DNA of 64,000 nucleotides, taken from positions 62,001-126,000 of the forward strand of contig CAMIGX010000004.1 of the NCBI GenBank assembly GCA_946221385.1, read 5' to 3'. A program made the position numbers and the translations under genes. The notes under the pieces were generated by a model. The model made no database searches and was not told the DNA's origin. It worked only from the letters and a program-made list of their open reading frames with translations. This DNA is from an uncultured Propionimicrobium sp. (GTDB lineage Bacteria; Actinomycetota; Actinomycetes; Propionibacteriales; Propionibacteriaceae). Positions 8,187-16,889 of the stretch are shown in pieces. Numbering within the stretch: position 1 is the stretch's first letter; the number at the start of each line of letters is the position of its first letter.

Positions 8187-9217
8187 CTAGCTCAGCGCCT
8201 GCTAAAGCCGTACCGCCGATCGTCGTGATCGTCGGTCCGACAGCGAGCGGAAAGTCTGCGCTCGCCGTCGAATTGGCGCTCCAGCTGGGCAATGCCGAAA
8301 TCGTCAACGCTGATTCCATGCTGGTCTATCGAGGCATGGATATCGGCACCGCGAAACCATCAGTGGCTGAACGACGCGGTGTGCCGCATCATCTGATCGA
8401 CATCATGGACGTTCGGCAAGTCGCAAATGTCGCCGATTTTCAACAACTCGCGCGGGAAACTATCGCGCAACTGCGAGCGCGGCAGATCACCCCGATCGTG
8501 GTCGGCGGGTCAAGCCTGTACGTGCGAGCGATCGTGGACGAGTTTGAATTCCCTGGACAAGATCCAACTATCCGCGCACATTGGGAATCGGAATTGGAGC
8601 GCGTTGGGTCTGAAGCCCTACATGCCGAACTCGCCAGACGATCACCCCAGGCGGCCGCCAATATCCTGCCTGGCAATGGCAGACGCATCGTCCGGGCGCT
8701 GGAAATCCACGACCTAACCGGGAACGTGACTGGGCAATTGCCTGAACCGAAATATGCCTTGACTGGCGTCCACCAGTTCGGCTTGCAGCTAGAACGTGAC
8801 GAGCTCGACGAACGCATTGAACGGCGCGTGCATGAAATGTTCGCAGCCGGTCTGGTCGACGAAGTAGCAGATCTGCTTGAAATCGGATTGCGAGAGGGTC
8901 AGACAGCCTCGCGGGCGCTCGGCTATCGTCAGGTGATCGAAATGTTGGACGGAGACCTGACGCTCGAACAGGCTATCCAGGCGGTCATCGACCAGACGCG
9001 GCGTTTCGCACGTAAGCAACTCATGTGGTACCGCAAAGATCCCCGGATTCACTGGCTGCCTGCTGGTTCGCCAGTTAACGTGACGGCGATGATCGACGCA
9101 TTGCCTACCCAGCCAAGCGCAGCAGAGATTTACGAATTCAGCAGCGATCAGATGTCAACAGTTATCAATCAGCCCTCCGACGTGAGACCAGCCCATCCAG
9201 GAGCGGCCCAGCAATGA
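8183..9217 (+). CDS. miaA: tRNA dimethylallyltransferase MiaA
   Basis: Transfers dimethylallyl to N6 of A37 in tRNAs reading UNN, the substrate step for MiaB. The P-loop GPTASGKS is at residues 18-25. ADSMLVYRGMDIGTAKP (DSxQ-like catalytic block) and PHHLIDIMD follow, then VGGSSLYVRAI and the C-terminal ALGYRQVIEML plus RRFARKQLMWYR. The start is GTG 8183, overlapping miaB by 4 bp, and the stop overlaps dapF by 4 bp (ATGA), so translation is coupled. A ~30-residue tail after the core is unremarkable. Length 344 aa. Confidence 0.95.
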   Translation: MTSSAPAKAVPPIVVIVGPTASGKSALAVELALQLGNAEIVNADSMLVYRGMDIGTAKPSVAERRGVPHHLIDIMDVRQVANVADFQQLARETIAQLRARQITPIVVGGSSLYVRAIVDEFEFPGQDPTIRAHWESELERVGSEALHAELARRSPQAAANILPGNGRRIVRALEIHDLTGNVTGQLPEPKYALTGVHQFGLQLERDELDERIERRVHEMFAAGLVDEVADLLEIGLREGQTASRALGYRQVIEMLDGDLTLEQAIQAVIDQTRRFARKQLMWYRKDPRIHWLPAGSPVNVTAMIDALPTQPSAAEIYEFSSDQMSTVINQPSDVRPAHPGAAQQ

Positions 9218-10005
9218 ACCAAGTCTTCTGGAAAGGTCACGGCACCGGCAACGACTTCGTCATCATCGAGGATCTGGACGACACCAACGCTCCTGGCGAA
9301 GGCGTCGTTCGTGCCTGGTGCGATCGTCATTTCGGCGTGGGAGCCGATGGCTTATTGCGGGTCGTGCGCGATCCGAGCGGAAAATTTTTCATGGACTATC
9401 GAAATGCTGACGGTTCCATCGCAGAAATGTGCGGCAACGGGCTGCGAGTCTTCGCGCGTCATCTAATTGAGCGTCACCTAGTCGACGGCGCCGTATTCGA
9501 CGTCCTCACCAGGGCTGGGTTCCGCTCCGTACGGGTGCTTGATGACGAAATCCAGGTCGGTATGGGTGCAGCGAAAATTGGCGAAACCACTTGGATCGAG
9601 TTGGCTGGCAGACGTTACGAAGCCATCGCAGTTGACGTCGGAAATCCGCATGCTGTCGTGCAGCTAGATGCCATGGCTGAACTAGCTGGGCTCGATCTCA
9701 ACGATCAACCGGCCTTCGACGAGCAGCTATTTCCTGCCGGCGTGAATGTGGAATTTTGCTATTCGCCGCAGCCAGGTTCGGTAAATATGCGCGTGCATGA
9801 GCGTGGCGTGGGGGAAACGCTGTCGTGTGGGACCGGGGTGGTCGCTAGCGCTGCGGTGCATGCGGCAAGAGCCGACGTCCAGGGACAGATTCGCGTCCAA
9901 GTTCCAGGCGGCATCCTGCATGTCGAATTCGACGATGCGCAGGCCTGGTTGACCGGGCCCGCCGTCATCATCGCGCACGGCGAACTGCGTCAAATCGCGG
10001 GCTAA
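9214..10005 (+). CDS. dapF: Diaminopimelate epimerase
   Basis: Converts LL- to meso-diaminopimelate for lysine and peptidoglycan synthesis, in the cytoplasm and without cofactor. The two catalytic cysteines are present: C73 in AEMCGNGLRVFARH and C205 in LSCGTGVVASA. N-terminal WKGHGTGNDFVIIEDLDD and DGLLRV are typical. At 263 aa it is slightly shorter than many. Start ATG overlaps the miaA stop by 4 bp. In most relatives hflX comes next; here luxS and mtn intervene. Confidence 0.95.
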   Translation: MNQVFWKGHGTGNDFVIIEDLDDTNAPGEGVVRAWCDRHFGVGADGLLRVVRDPSGKFFMDYRNADGSIAEMCGNGLRVFARHLIERHLVDGAVFDVLTRAGFRSVRVLDDEIQVGMGAAKIGETTWIELAGRRYEAIAVDVGNPHAVVQLDAMAELAGLDLNDQPAFDEQLFPAGVNVEFCYSPQPGSVNMRVHERGVGETLSCGTGVVASAAVHAARADVQGQIRVQVPGGILHVEFDDAQAWLTGPAVIIAHGELRQIAG

Positions 10006-10015
10006 CCTAGAGACC

Positions 10016-10483
10016 ATGGCTGAGCAGAAAATGAACGTCGAATCGTTCAACCTCGACCACACCCAGGTCGCCGCACCCTTCATCCGAGTAGCTGATCGCA
10101 AAGAACTGCCGGCTGGAGACATCCTGGTCAAGTACGACATCCGTTTTTGCCAGCCGAATGCTGAGCACCTCGAAATGGCTACCGTGCACTCCCTGGAACA
10201 CACCATGGCAGAGAAATTTCGCGATCACGCCGATTACATCGTCGATTTTTCTCCGATGGGTTGCCAGACCGGTTTCTATCTGATCGTCGCTGGCGACCAT
10301 GACATCGCCGAAATTGACGCCCTGCTGGCCGCCACCTTGCAAGACGTGCTCGACGCAGACGACGTTCCCGCAGCGAACGAGGTCCAGTGCGGCTGGGGAG
10401 CGAACCACACCCTAGAAGGCGCGCAAGCCGCAGCTCGACGCATGCTGCAAAGCCGCGACGCCTGGCAGCAGGTGATGGCATGA
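10016..10483 (+). CDS. luxS: S-ribosylhomocysteine lyase LuxS
   Basis: Cleaves S-ribosylhomocysteine to homocysteine and DPD, the precursor of autoinducer-2. Metal ligands are H58 and H62 (HSLEH) and C125 (QCGWGANHTLEGA); the catalytic-position Cys is C83 (MGCQTGFYL). At 155 aa it is full length. It lies 10 bp after dapF. TAACCT at 10003-10008 overlaps the dapF stop and ends 7 nt before the ATG, with no Shine-Dalgarno, so a private leaderless transcript is possible. It is followed, with 4-bp overlap, by the nucleosidase that makes its substrate. Confidence 0.96.
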   Translation: MAEQKMNVESFNLDHTQVAAPFIRVADRKELPAGDILVKYDIRFCQPNAEHLEMATVHSLEHTMAEKFRDHADYIVDFSPMGCQTGFYLIVAGDHDIAEIDALLAATLQDVLDADDVPAANEVQCGWGANHTLEGAQAAARRMLQSRDAWQQVMA

Positions 10484-11328
10484 GCGTCCCAAACCCCCAG
10501 CAAGCTGCCGACCCTGCTAGTCCGATCGTCGGTCGCGCTGCACTCGACCCGATCTGGGATGTCGACGCAGTCGACGCCCCGGCGCCGTTACACAAGACAC
10601 GCATCTTGCTGTTGGCGGCGATGCCAGAAGAAGCGCTGCCAGTCCTCAGTGGTCATGAAGCGACGAGCTTGGAATCCCCGGCGGGCCCATCTTGGCGCAT
10701 CGATTTTCCAGCTGACGGCGCGCCCGGCGCTGAAGTGACTTTGGTCACCTGCGGCATCGGATTGGTAAATGCTGCAGCGGCAGCTGTAAAAGGTATCGAT
10801 CTCTATCAGCCAGATCTCATCATTTCGCTCGGATCGGCCGGTGGCTTGGCTCCGCAGATCAGGCGCGGCGACATCGTCGTAGGCACTCGCTATCGCTATG
10901 GCGACGCAGATTCGACCGCCTTCGGCTATCAGTATGGCCAAATCCCTGGAATGCCCGCCTGTTTTGACGGTGACCAGCGGCTGATTGACCTGATCTTCGG
11001 CGAACATGACGACCCGTCACTGCATTGGGGTGAGATTTTGTCAGCGAATTCCTTCGTCACTGGTGAACTAGCCGGATTGCTGCAGCAGCGATTCCCCGAG
11101 GCGCTAGCCACCGATATGGAATCTGCCGCGATCGCTCAAGTGGCTTTCAGTCATGAGGTCGGTTTCGTATGCGTGCGCTCCATCAGCGACCTATGCGGCG
11201 ATGACGCTGCCCAGGAGTGGGACGATTCGATCGGTACGGTCGCGGCCAGATCCGCACAGGCCGTGTGGAATTTGATTCAGCTGCTGGCTAGTAGCCCCGG
11301 TCTGACGCAGCCAGCTGCGCAACATTGA
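10480..11328 (+). CDS. mtnN: 5'-methylthioadenosine/S-adenosylhomocysteine nucleosidase
   Basis: Hydrolyses S-adenosylhomocysteine and methylthioadenosine, feeding LuxS. Start ATG 10480 overlaps the luxS stop (ATGA); the frame is open further 5' but inside luxS. An N-terminal extension of ~45 residues precedes the fold (RILLLAAMPEEALPVL). Then GIGLVNAAAAAVKGIDLY, IISLGSAGGL, ATDMESAAIAQVA (the Met-Glu pair that binds ribose) and VRSISDLCGDDA (catalytic Asp). This is the standard PNP/MTAN layout. Futalosine hydrolase is a related alternative, but coupling to luxS favours MTA/SAH nucleosidase. Length 282 aa. Confidence 0.88.
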   Translation: MSVPNPQQAADPASPIVGRAALDPIWDVDAVDAPAPLHKTRILLLAAMPEEALPVLSGHEATSLESPAGPSWRIDFPADGAPGAEVTLVTCGIGLVNAAAAAVKGIDLYQPDLIISLGSAGGLAPQIRRGDIVVGTRYRYGDADSTAFGYQYGQIPGMPACFDGDQRLIDLIFGEHDDPSLHWGEILSANSFVTGELAGLLQQRFPEALATDMESAAIAQVAFSHEVGFVCVRSISDLCGDDAAQEWDDSIGTVAARSAQAVWNLIQLLASSPGLTQPAAQH

Positions 11329-11459
11329 CTCGCATCGCTTGTCGGCAGCCTGCCCGGCTCGGTTAGCCACTGCAAAGGTGTTGTCATTTGATGGCTAAGT
11401 GTTGTCGGTAGCCGGTTGGCTGCAGAACTGGTCATAGCGCCACATAGAATTGACCAACG

Positions 11460-13064
11460 ATGACAGCACAGCACAATCCATCCGATCAATCAGCCGATCT
11501 CGTTTTGGCCCCAGACACGCAATTTGCCGCGCCTGGCCATCTCCAGGACGGCGATTGGGGCGATGATGACGATGCCATTGTCTTGGGCGGCTTTGACGAA
11601 GATGCTGACGATGACTTCTTGGCGCAGTTGCTCAGCAATGACGACTACCTCGATCCAGACGGCGATCAGTTCGATCTCGCGGAACGCAACTCGCTGCGTC
11701 GCGTCCCTGGCTTATCCACCGAACTGGCCGATGTCAGCGAAGTTGAATATCGCCAGCTCCGTCTGGAGCGGGTCGTGCTGGTTTCGGTGTGGACCCAAGG
11801 CTCGCAGGACGACGCAGACAATGCCATGCGGGAATTGGCAGCATTGGCCAAGACAGCCGGTTCGCAGGTCTTGGACGCTGTCATTCAACGCCGAAGCTAT
11901 CCCGACCCGGCTACCTATATTGGCCGGGGCAAGGTGGACGAGGTCCGTTCGATAGTGCTCGCGACCGGCGCGGATACGGTCATCTGCGACGGTGAACTGT
12001 CACCAGCTCAATTGCGAAATCTAGAAGACCGCATTGGGGTCAAAGTCGTCGACCGCACCGCGCTGATTTTAGACATTTTCGCTCAACACGCCAAGAGCAC
12101 CGAGGGCAAGGCTCAGGTGGAGATGGCGCAGCTGAACTACCTCAAACAGCGCTTGCGTGGCTGGGGTACGAGCTTGTCGCGTCAGGTCGGCGGCCGAGCA
12201 GCCAGTGGCGTAGGCATCGGTGGGCGTGGACCAGGCGAAACCAAGATCGAAACCGACCGCCGACGGATCAATTCCCGGATCGCGATCTTGCGGCGCAAAT
12301 TGCGCGAAATGGATCAAAATCGTGAACTCACCCGCGCCGAACGGCGGCGCGGCGAAGTGCCATCGGTGGCGATCGTTGGATACACGAATGCTGGCAAGTC
12401 TTCGCTGCTCAACAGGCTCACCGATGCAGGTGTGCTCGTCGAAGATGCCTTGTTCGCCACTCTCGATCCGACCACGCGCCGCGCTCGCACCGAGGACGGA
12501 CGAGTATTCACGTTGACCGATACCGTCGGGTTCGTGCGTCATCTACCGACGGACTTGGTCGAAGCTTTCCGGTCAACCTTGGAGGAATCCAATCAAGCCG
12601 ATTTGCTATTGCACGTAGTCGACGGATCTGACGCAGACCCGGAGGGCCAAATCGCAGCTGTCCGGCAGGTGCTTAACGAAATCGGTGCCGCTGACCGTCC
12701 CGAACAATTGGTCATCAACAAAATTGATGCAGCCGATCCGGCCGAACTCGCGTCCCTGCGCGCCAATCACCCTGACGCGGTGTTCGTCTCAGCCCGTAGC
12801 GGCGCAGGTTTAGCGCAGCTGCGTGAGGTGCTCGAACAACGGCTGCCGCGGCCACACATCAAGGTGGACGTGGTCGTGCCATGGGAACGCGGCGACCTGA
12901 TCGATAAAGTGCATAAGCACGGCGAGCTGCTGGCTAGCGATTTCACCGCAGACGGCACGCACATCAGCGCGCTGGTCAACGCACGACTAGCTGGTGAATT
13001 GCAAGAGCTGCCCGGGGCTGTGTTGGACGCGGACCCTAGCGATGAGCCGTTACGGACATCGTGA
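11460..13064 (+). CDS. hflX: GTPase HflX
   Basis: Ribosome-associated GTPase that splits stalled 70S ribosomes. An acidic ~80-residue N-terminal extension (DDDDAIVLGGFDEDADDDF) precedes the HflX domain (TYIGRGKVDEV), the coiled linker with GIGGRGPGETKIETDRRRI, and the G domain: G1 GYTNAGKS at 307-314, G3 DTVGF, G4 NKID. At 534 aa it matches actinobacterial HflX. TAGAAT (11445-11450) ends 9 nt before the ATG and no Shine-Dalgarno is seen, suggesting a very short leader. The stop overlaps the helicase start by 4 bp. Confidence 0.94.
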   Translation: MTAQHNPSDQSADLVLAPDTQFAAPGHLQDGDWGDDDDAIVLGGFDEDADDDFLAQLLSNDDYLDPDGDQFDLAERNSLRRVPGLSTELADVSEVEYRQLRLERVVLVSVWTQGSQDDADNAMRELAALAKTAGSQVLDAVIQRRSYPDPATYIGRGKVDEVRSIVLATGADTVICDGELSPAQLRNLEDRIGVKVVDRTALILDIFAQHAKSTEGKAQVEMAQLNYLKQRLRGWGTSLSRQVGGRAASGVGIGGRGPGETKIETDRRRINSRIAILRRKLREMDQNRELTRAERRRGEVPSVAIVGYTNAGKSSLLNRLTDAGVLVEDALFATLDPTTRRARTEDGRVFTLTDTVGFVRHLPTDLVEAFRSTLEESNQADLLLHVVDGSDADPEGQIAAVRQVLNEIGAADRPEQLVINKIDAADPAELASLRANHPDAVFVSARSGAGLAQLREVLEQRLPRPHIKVDVVVPWERGDLIDKVHKHGELLASDFTADGTHISALVNARLAGELQELPGAVLDADPSDEPLRTS

Positions 13065-15130
13065 CCGAAAGCGACCAAGACGCCGAGCAGGCAAGCGACG
13101 CGTCCGGCAAGCTGCTCGCGGCTGCAGTCGACCAGTTAGCCGGCCAACCTAGACCAGGGCAACGCCAGATGGTGCAAGCCGTTGATCTTGGTCTGCGATC
13201 TGGTGTGCACATGCTCATCCAGGCGGGCACCGGCACCGGAAAATCGCTGGGCTATCTGGTGCCGGCCTTAGCGTGGGCAATGGAGCAAGAAGCCATTGTC
13301 GTGGTCGCGACCGCCACCCTCGCCTTGCAAAATCAGCTCGTCAACAAAGACGTACCCATAGTGCTTAAAGCGATCGAAGCGCAGTTGGGGCGACGCCCAA
13401 CCGTCGAGATCGCTAAGGGCAGGTCAAACTATGCCTGCCTATTGCGGGTCCGAGACCAGGTGGGAGTCGAACAAGACAGCCTCTTTGACGTTCCGGGTAG
13501 CCAACCCGCGAGCCCGCGCTTCGGGGGTGATCGGTCCACTTTAGGTGCTGAAGTCTTGAAGCTGCGCGAGTGGATCGAAGCCCAGGCTGACGAGGGCGGG
13601 CTGGCAGATCGCGACGCAGCTCCGGCGCATTCTCCGCGAGCTTGGGCCCAGGTGTCGGTTTCAGCCCGCGAATGCGTCGGTGCTGGCAGCTGTCGCTATG
13701 GCGTCGAATGCTTCGCTGAACAGGCCCGCGCCCGTGCGCGAACTGCAGATCTGGTCATCACCAATCACGCATTGCTCGCAATTGATGCGCTCAACGACAA
13801 CATGAGTTTGCCGGAGCACGATGCGGTCATCATTGACGAAGCGCACGAGCTGACCGACCGCGTCACTGGAGCGGCGAGTGCTGAACTGAGTCCGCAACAA
13901 CTTGACCGTGCCGCACGCCGCGCCGCGCCCTGGCTCACCGACAGCCAGTTGAACGAGTTCGAAGATGCGAACGCTGATTTCGCTGAAGCATTGGAACTCA
14001 GCGAACCCGGTCGCGTCACCGGTTCGGCGGCGCCAGTGGTATTGGCATGCGCGGTGCTGCGACGCATCACCCGGAACTTGGCGAGCGCGGTCAATCCGTC
14101 AGGCGGCAAGCCAGATCCAGATCGCACGATGTGCGCCGCGGAAATAGGCGAGATCACCGAAATTTGTGCTCGTGTGGAAGCGCTCAGCGACCATGATGTG
14201 ATCTGGATTTCGCAGCGTGAACGCGCGGGCCGACAGGTCAACGTCGCACCGCTATCGGTTGCAGGTTTGCTTCGGGAAACTGTCTTAGCCAAGCACCCGA
14301 CGATCATGACCTCTGCGACGCTACAGCTCGGCGGCAGCGTTGCTGCTGCCGCCGGCGGCGTCGGTCTGCGGGGCGAAGATCAGCTGGCCGACCTGCGCGC
14401 TGTCGAAGAATTGCATGCGAAACGATTAGACCAAAGCGGGCCTGACGAAGCCCTGCCGCAACAGTGGTGCGCCATTGACGTTGGATCACCATTTGATTAC
14501 CCCAGGCAGGGCATCTTGTATATCGCTGATGATCTGCCAAACCCCAGCCGGGATGGTATTCAAGCCGACGCCCTAGATCGGCTGGTTGAACTCATCGCTG
14601 CGAGTGGCGGTGACGCGCTCGGACTGTTTGCATCCCAACGATCCGCTGAAGCTGCCGTCGATCATCTTCGTCAAGCGCTGCCTAAGCTGTCGATTTACTG
14701 TCAAGGCGAGATGCAATTGGCCGAGCTGACTAGGCGTTTCATAGATGAACCTGGCAGCTGTCTGTTTGGTACCTTGAGCCTTTGGCAGGGGATCGATGCT
14801 CCTGGTCAGGCCTGTCGCCTAGTCGTCATCGACAAGATTCCATTTCCCCGACCAGACGATCCCTTGATGCAGGCCCGTCAGCAGCGCGTCGCTGAGCGGG
14901 GCGGCAATGGTTTCATGCAGGTGGCAGCATCCCACGCTGCGCTGCTGCTGGCCCAAGGAGCGGGCCGCTTGATCCGGCGAGCTGATGACAGGGGAGTGGT
15001 CGCGGTACTTGACCCGAGGCTCAGCACCGCGCGTTACGGCGGATTCTTGCTGCGGTCGATGCCCAATTTCTGGCGAACTAATGATCTTGGGACCGCGTGC
15101 GCGGCATTGCAACGGCTAGCGCAGCGCTAG
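13061..15130 (+). CDS. dinG: DinG/YoaA-type ATP-dependent DNA helicase
   Basis: Superfamily-2 iron-sulfur helicase of the XPD/DinG group. Walker A AGTGTGKS ends at residue 62 and the DEAH box is 259-262. Four cysteines placed as in the 4Fe-4S domain are C126 (NYACLL), C205 (ECVGAG), C211 (SCRYG) and C217 (ECFAEQ). C-terminal motifs include GTLSLWQGIDAPG and QGAGRLIRR. GTG start overlaps hflX by 4 bp. No LexA box is seen directly upstream, so it probably travels with hflX. The symbol is a family label; YoaA-like is equally fair. Confidence 0.88.
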   Translation: MTESDQDAEQASDASGKLLAAAVDQLAGQPRPGQRQMVQAVDLGLRSGVHMLIQAGTGTGKSLGYLVPALAWAMEQEAIVVVATATLALQNQLVNKDVPIVLKAIEAQLGRRPTVEIAKGRSNYACLLRVRDQVGVEQDSLFDVPGSQPASPRFGGDRSTLGAEVLKLREWIEAQADEGGLADRDAAPAHSPRAWAQVSVSARECVGAGSCRYGVECFAEQARARARTADLVITNHALLAIDALNDNMSLPEHDAVIIDEAHELTDRVTGAASAELSPQQLDRAARRAAPWLTDSQLNEFEDANADFAEALELSEPGRVTGSAAPVVLACAVLRRITRNLASAVNPSGGKPDPDRTMCAAEIGEITEICARVEALSDHDVIWISQRERAGRQVNVAPLSVAGLLRETVLAKHPTIMTSATLQLGGSVAAAAGGVGLRGEDQLADLRAVEELHAKRLDQSGPDEALPQQWCAIDVGSPFDYPRQGILYIADDLPNPSRDGIQADALDRLVELIAASGGDALGLFASQRSAEAAVDHLRQALPKLSIYCQGEMQLAELTRRFIDEPGSCLFGTLSLWQGIDAPGQACRLVVIDKIPFPRPDDPLMQARQQRVAERGGNGFMQVAASHAALLLAQGAGRLIRRADDRGVVAVLDPRLSTARYGGFLLRSMPNFWRTNDLGTACAALQRLAQR

Positions 15131-15152
15131 AGATCGGCGCTTAATCGAGTTT

Positions 15153-15929
15153 TCAGACTCGCCTCAGCACCGCGACGACCTTACCCATGATGGTGGCTTC
15201 CTTGCCGTCAATGGGCTGATAGGCAGGGTTGTGTGGCAGCAGCCAAACTTCGCGGTCTTTGCGCTTGAATGTCTTGACGGTCGCTTCACCATCTAGCAAG
15301 GCGGCGACGATGTCGCCGTTGTTAGCGTCTGGTTGTTGGCGCACGACGACGAAGTCGCCTTCGCAGATGGCAGCATCAATCATCGAATCGCCGTGGACTT
15401 CGAGCATAAAAAGTTGACCGTCGCCGACCAACTGCTTAGGCAACGGCATGACCTCTTCGACGTGCTGCTCCGCCAGGATCGGCGCGCCCGCGGCGATGCG
15501 TCCAACGACAGGAACGTTGACTGGGGTTGGGAAGGACTCACCAATATCCGTGATGTCAGCTGCGTGCTTCTCGACGACTTCGCGAGTGGGCGTCTGATTG
15601 CATAGTTCGAGTGCCCGCGGACGATTCGGATCACGACGAATCAAGCCTTTCTCTTCCAGCACCGCCAATTGATGCGCGACGCTGGACGGGCTAGCAAGAC
15701 CGACGGTCTCACCAATCTCGCGAATCGACGGGGGATAACCATGAGTGCTGACCGCTTGTTCAATGACGTCCAAAATTCGTCGTTGCCGGGCCGTCAGGCC
15801 GTCGGGGTCGGAATCGATTGCAGCTAGTTCGCCTTCGCTGAGGCCAAGATCACGGGCGACGTCAGCCTGCGATGGTCGGCCGGCCGTCCGTTGCTTGGTC
15901 GAGATCTGGGTGACGCGCTGCTTTGCCAT
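15153..15929 (-). CDS. lexA: SOS repressor LexA
   Basis: Repressor of the DNA-damage regulon, self-cleaving on RecA filaments. N-terminal winged HTH (TARQRRILDVIEQ, PSIREIGETVGLASPSSVAHQL). Cleavage pair A147-G148 (RIAAGAPI), nucleophile S182 (HGDSMID), general base K219 (TVKTF). ATG 15929 (MAKQRVTQIS) is preferred over the in-frame ATG 13 codons upstream, which lacks family resemblance. The protein is 258 aa, with a ~40-residue N-terminal tail typical of actinobacterial LexA. A near-consensus box 32 bp upstream indicates autoregulation. Confidence 0.96.
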   Translation of the reverse strand: MAKQRVTQISTKQRTAGRPSQADVARDLGLSEGELAAIDSDPDGLTARQRRILDVIEQAVSTHGYPPSIREIGETVGLASPSSVAHQLAVLEEKGLIRRDPNRPRALELCNQTPTREVVEKHAADITDIGESFPTPVNVPVVGRIAAGAPILAEQHVEEVMPLPKQLVGDGQLFMLEVHGDSMIDAAICEGDFVVVRQQPDANNGDIVAALLDGEATVKTFKRKDREVWLLPHNPAYQPIDGKEATIMGKVVAVLRRV

Positions 15930-15960
15930 GCCTTGAACATATTGTCGACAATGCGATAAA

Positions 15961-15976
15961 TCAAACACTTGTTCGA
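15961..15976. promoter_or_regulatory. LexA box upstream of lexA (one mismatch)
   Basis: TCAAACACTTGTTCGA on the plus strand has AAAC-N4-GTTC, one base off GAAC-N4-GTTC. It sits 32 bp before the lexA ATG, the expected autoregulation site. A second weaker element, TTGAACATATTGTCGA (15933-15948 region), lies closer to the start and has two mismatches in the right half. Confidence 0.75.
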
Positions 15977-16220
15977 TGTGTCGCTGAGATAGGCGAGAAG
16001 AATTGTCGGTGCTAGCTGTTTAACTCGATGCCTAGCAGTGAGCTAGCAGTGACAAGTGCAGCTGATAATTGTCAGAGCTGAGTATTGAAGTACTTATTGC
16101 AGCCGCTTGATGAGTGCTCGGGGTGATTTTTGTCAGACCTGAACGCTTAGATGAGCTGTGAGTGCAGGGTTGGATTCGAACTATTGTTTGATTTCATGCT
16201 CTGTAGCTGATAACTTGATA

Positions 16221-16236
16221 TCGAACAGATGTTCGG
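16221..16236. promoter_or_regulatory. LexA box upstream of the small membrane protein gene
   Basis: TCGAACAGATGTTCGG holds a perfect GAAC-N4-GTTC core (16223-16234). It lies 96 bp before ATG 16330 and far (about 290 bp) from lexA, so it should control the divergent plus-strand gene. Confidence 0.88.
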
Positions 16237-16329
16237 ATCAGCTGGGTGGGGATGCAGATGATCCGGAAGTGAAACGCCAAACTTGCCCAACAGCCGATCC
16301 CGTTGGATGAACGGGAGAAGGAGCATGAG

Positions 16330-16761
16330 ATGTCTGTCATGAGCTTGGCAGTCAATGAGCTGAACCCAAATTTTGGTCGAGCTGAGATTGGTCAGCTCGA
16401 AAAGATCCCGACGCCACGCTCGCGCGGGGTGAAGGACCGGGCGCATCCAGACCTAGCACGACGACACCCTGCCCATCCCGGTGGCAGGCCAGCCGTCGGC
16501 GGATCTGCGATGATCGCGGTGCGTCCTAGGTCTACCGCTGAGGCGGCTAGTGCCTCTGCCTCCCAGCTCTCAGAACGAGGACTGGCAGCGATCATCATTG
16601 GCTTCCTCGGTGCAATGGTTTTGGGTGTTGGTGTCGTGCTTGCGCAATTTGGCGCGATGAGCGCGCCGCACAGTGCAGCTGACGTTCCAGCGGTTGCCGC
16701 ACCAGTAGCTGCCGCGCAAGCCATCGTTCCTGGAGCGACGGGCGCACGGCTCGGGAGCTGA
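16330..16761 (+). CDS. SOS-controlled small single-pass membrane protein (unknown function)
   Basis: Not a family I can name. Start ATG 16330 has GAAGGAG (16317-16323) 6 nt upstream. The 143-aa product has a basic, Pro/Arg-rich cytoplasmic-looking half (~1-80), one membrane helix at ~92-112 (LAAIIIGFLGAMVLGVGVVL) and a short Ala/Val/Pro-rich tail with no recognisable domain. A perfect LexA box lies upstream and lexA is divergent. In mycobacteria and corynebacteria the gene divergent from lexA (ChiZ, DivS) is an SOS-induced division inhibitor with one membrane helix; ChiZ also carries LysM, which is missing here. A similar role is an inference from position, box and topology. Confidence 0.72.
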   Translation: MSVMSLAVNELNPNFGRAEIGQLEKIPTPRSRGVKDRAHPDLARRHPAHPGGRPAVGGSAMIAVRPRSTAEAASASASQLSERGLAAIIIGFLGAMVLGVGVVLAQFGAMSAPHSAADVPAVAAPVAAAQAIVPGATGARLGS

Positions 16762-16817
16762 CTTCAGCTGTGTGACTGGGTGGCTAGTCGCAGCGGATGG
16801 ACTTTTAGATAGCAGCG

Positions 16818-16847
16818 AAAGCGGCGCAGCATTTGCTGCGCCGCTTT
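16818..16847. terminator. Bidirectional hairpin terminator
   Basis: 13-bp perfect stem (AAAGCGGCGCAGC / GCTGCGCCGCTTT) with a 4-nt loop ATTT, between the SOS membrane protein (+) and the RDD gene (-). A and T runs at the stem ends suit termination in both directions. Confidence 0.85.
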
Positions 16848-16889
16848 GCTAGCTTCTCGGTTAGTGAACTGATCTGCTATTTAAAGCTC

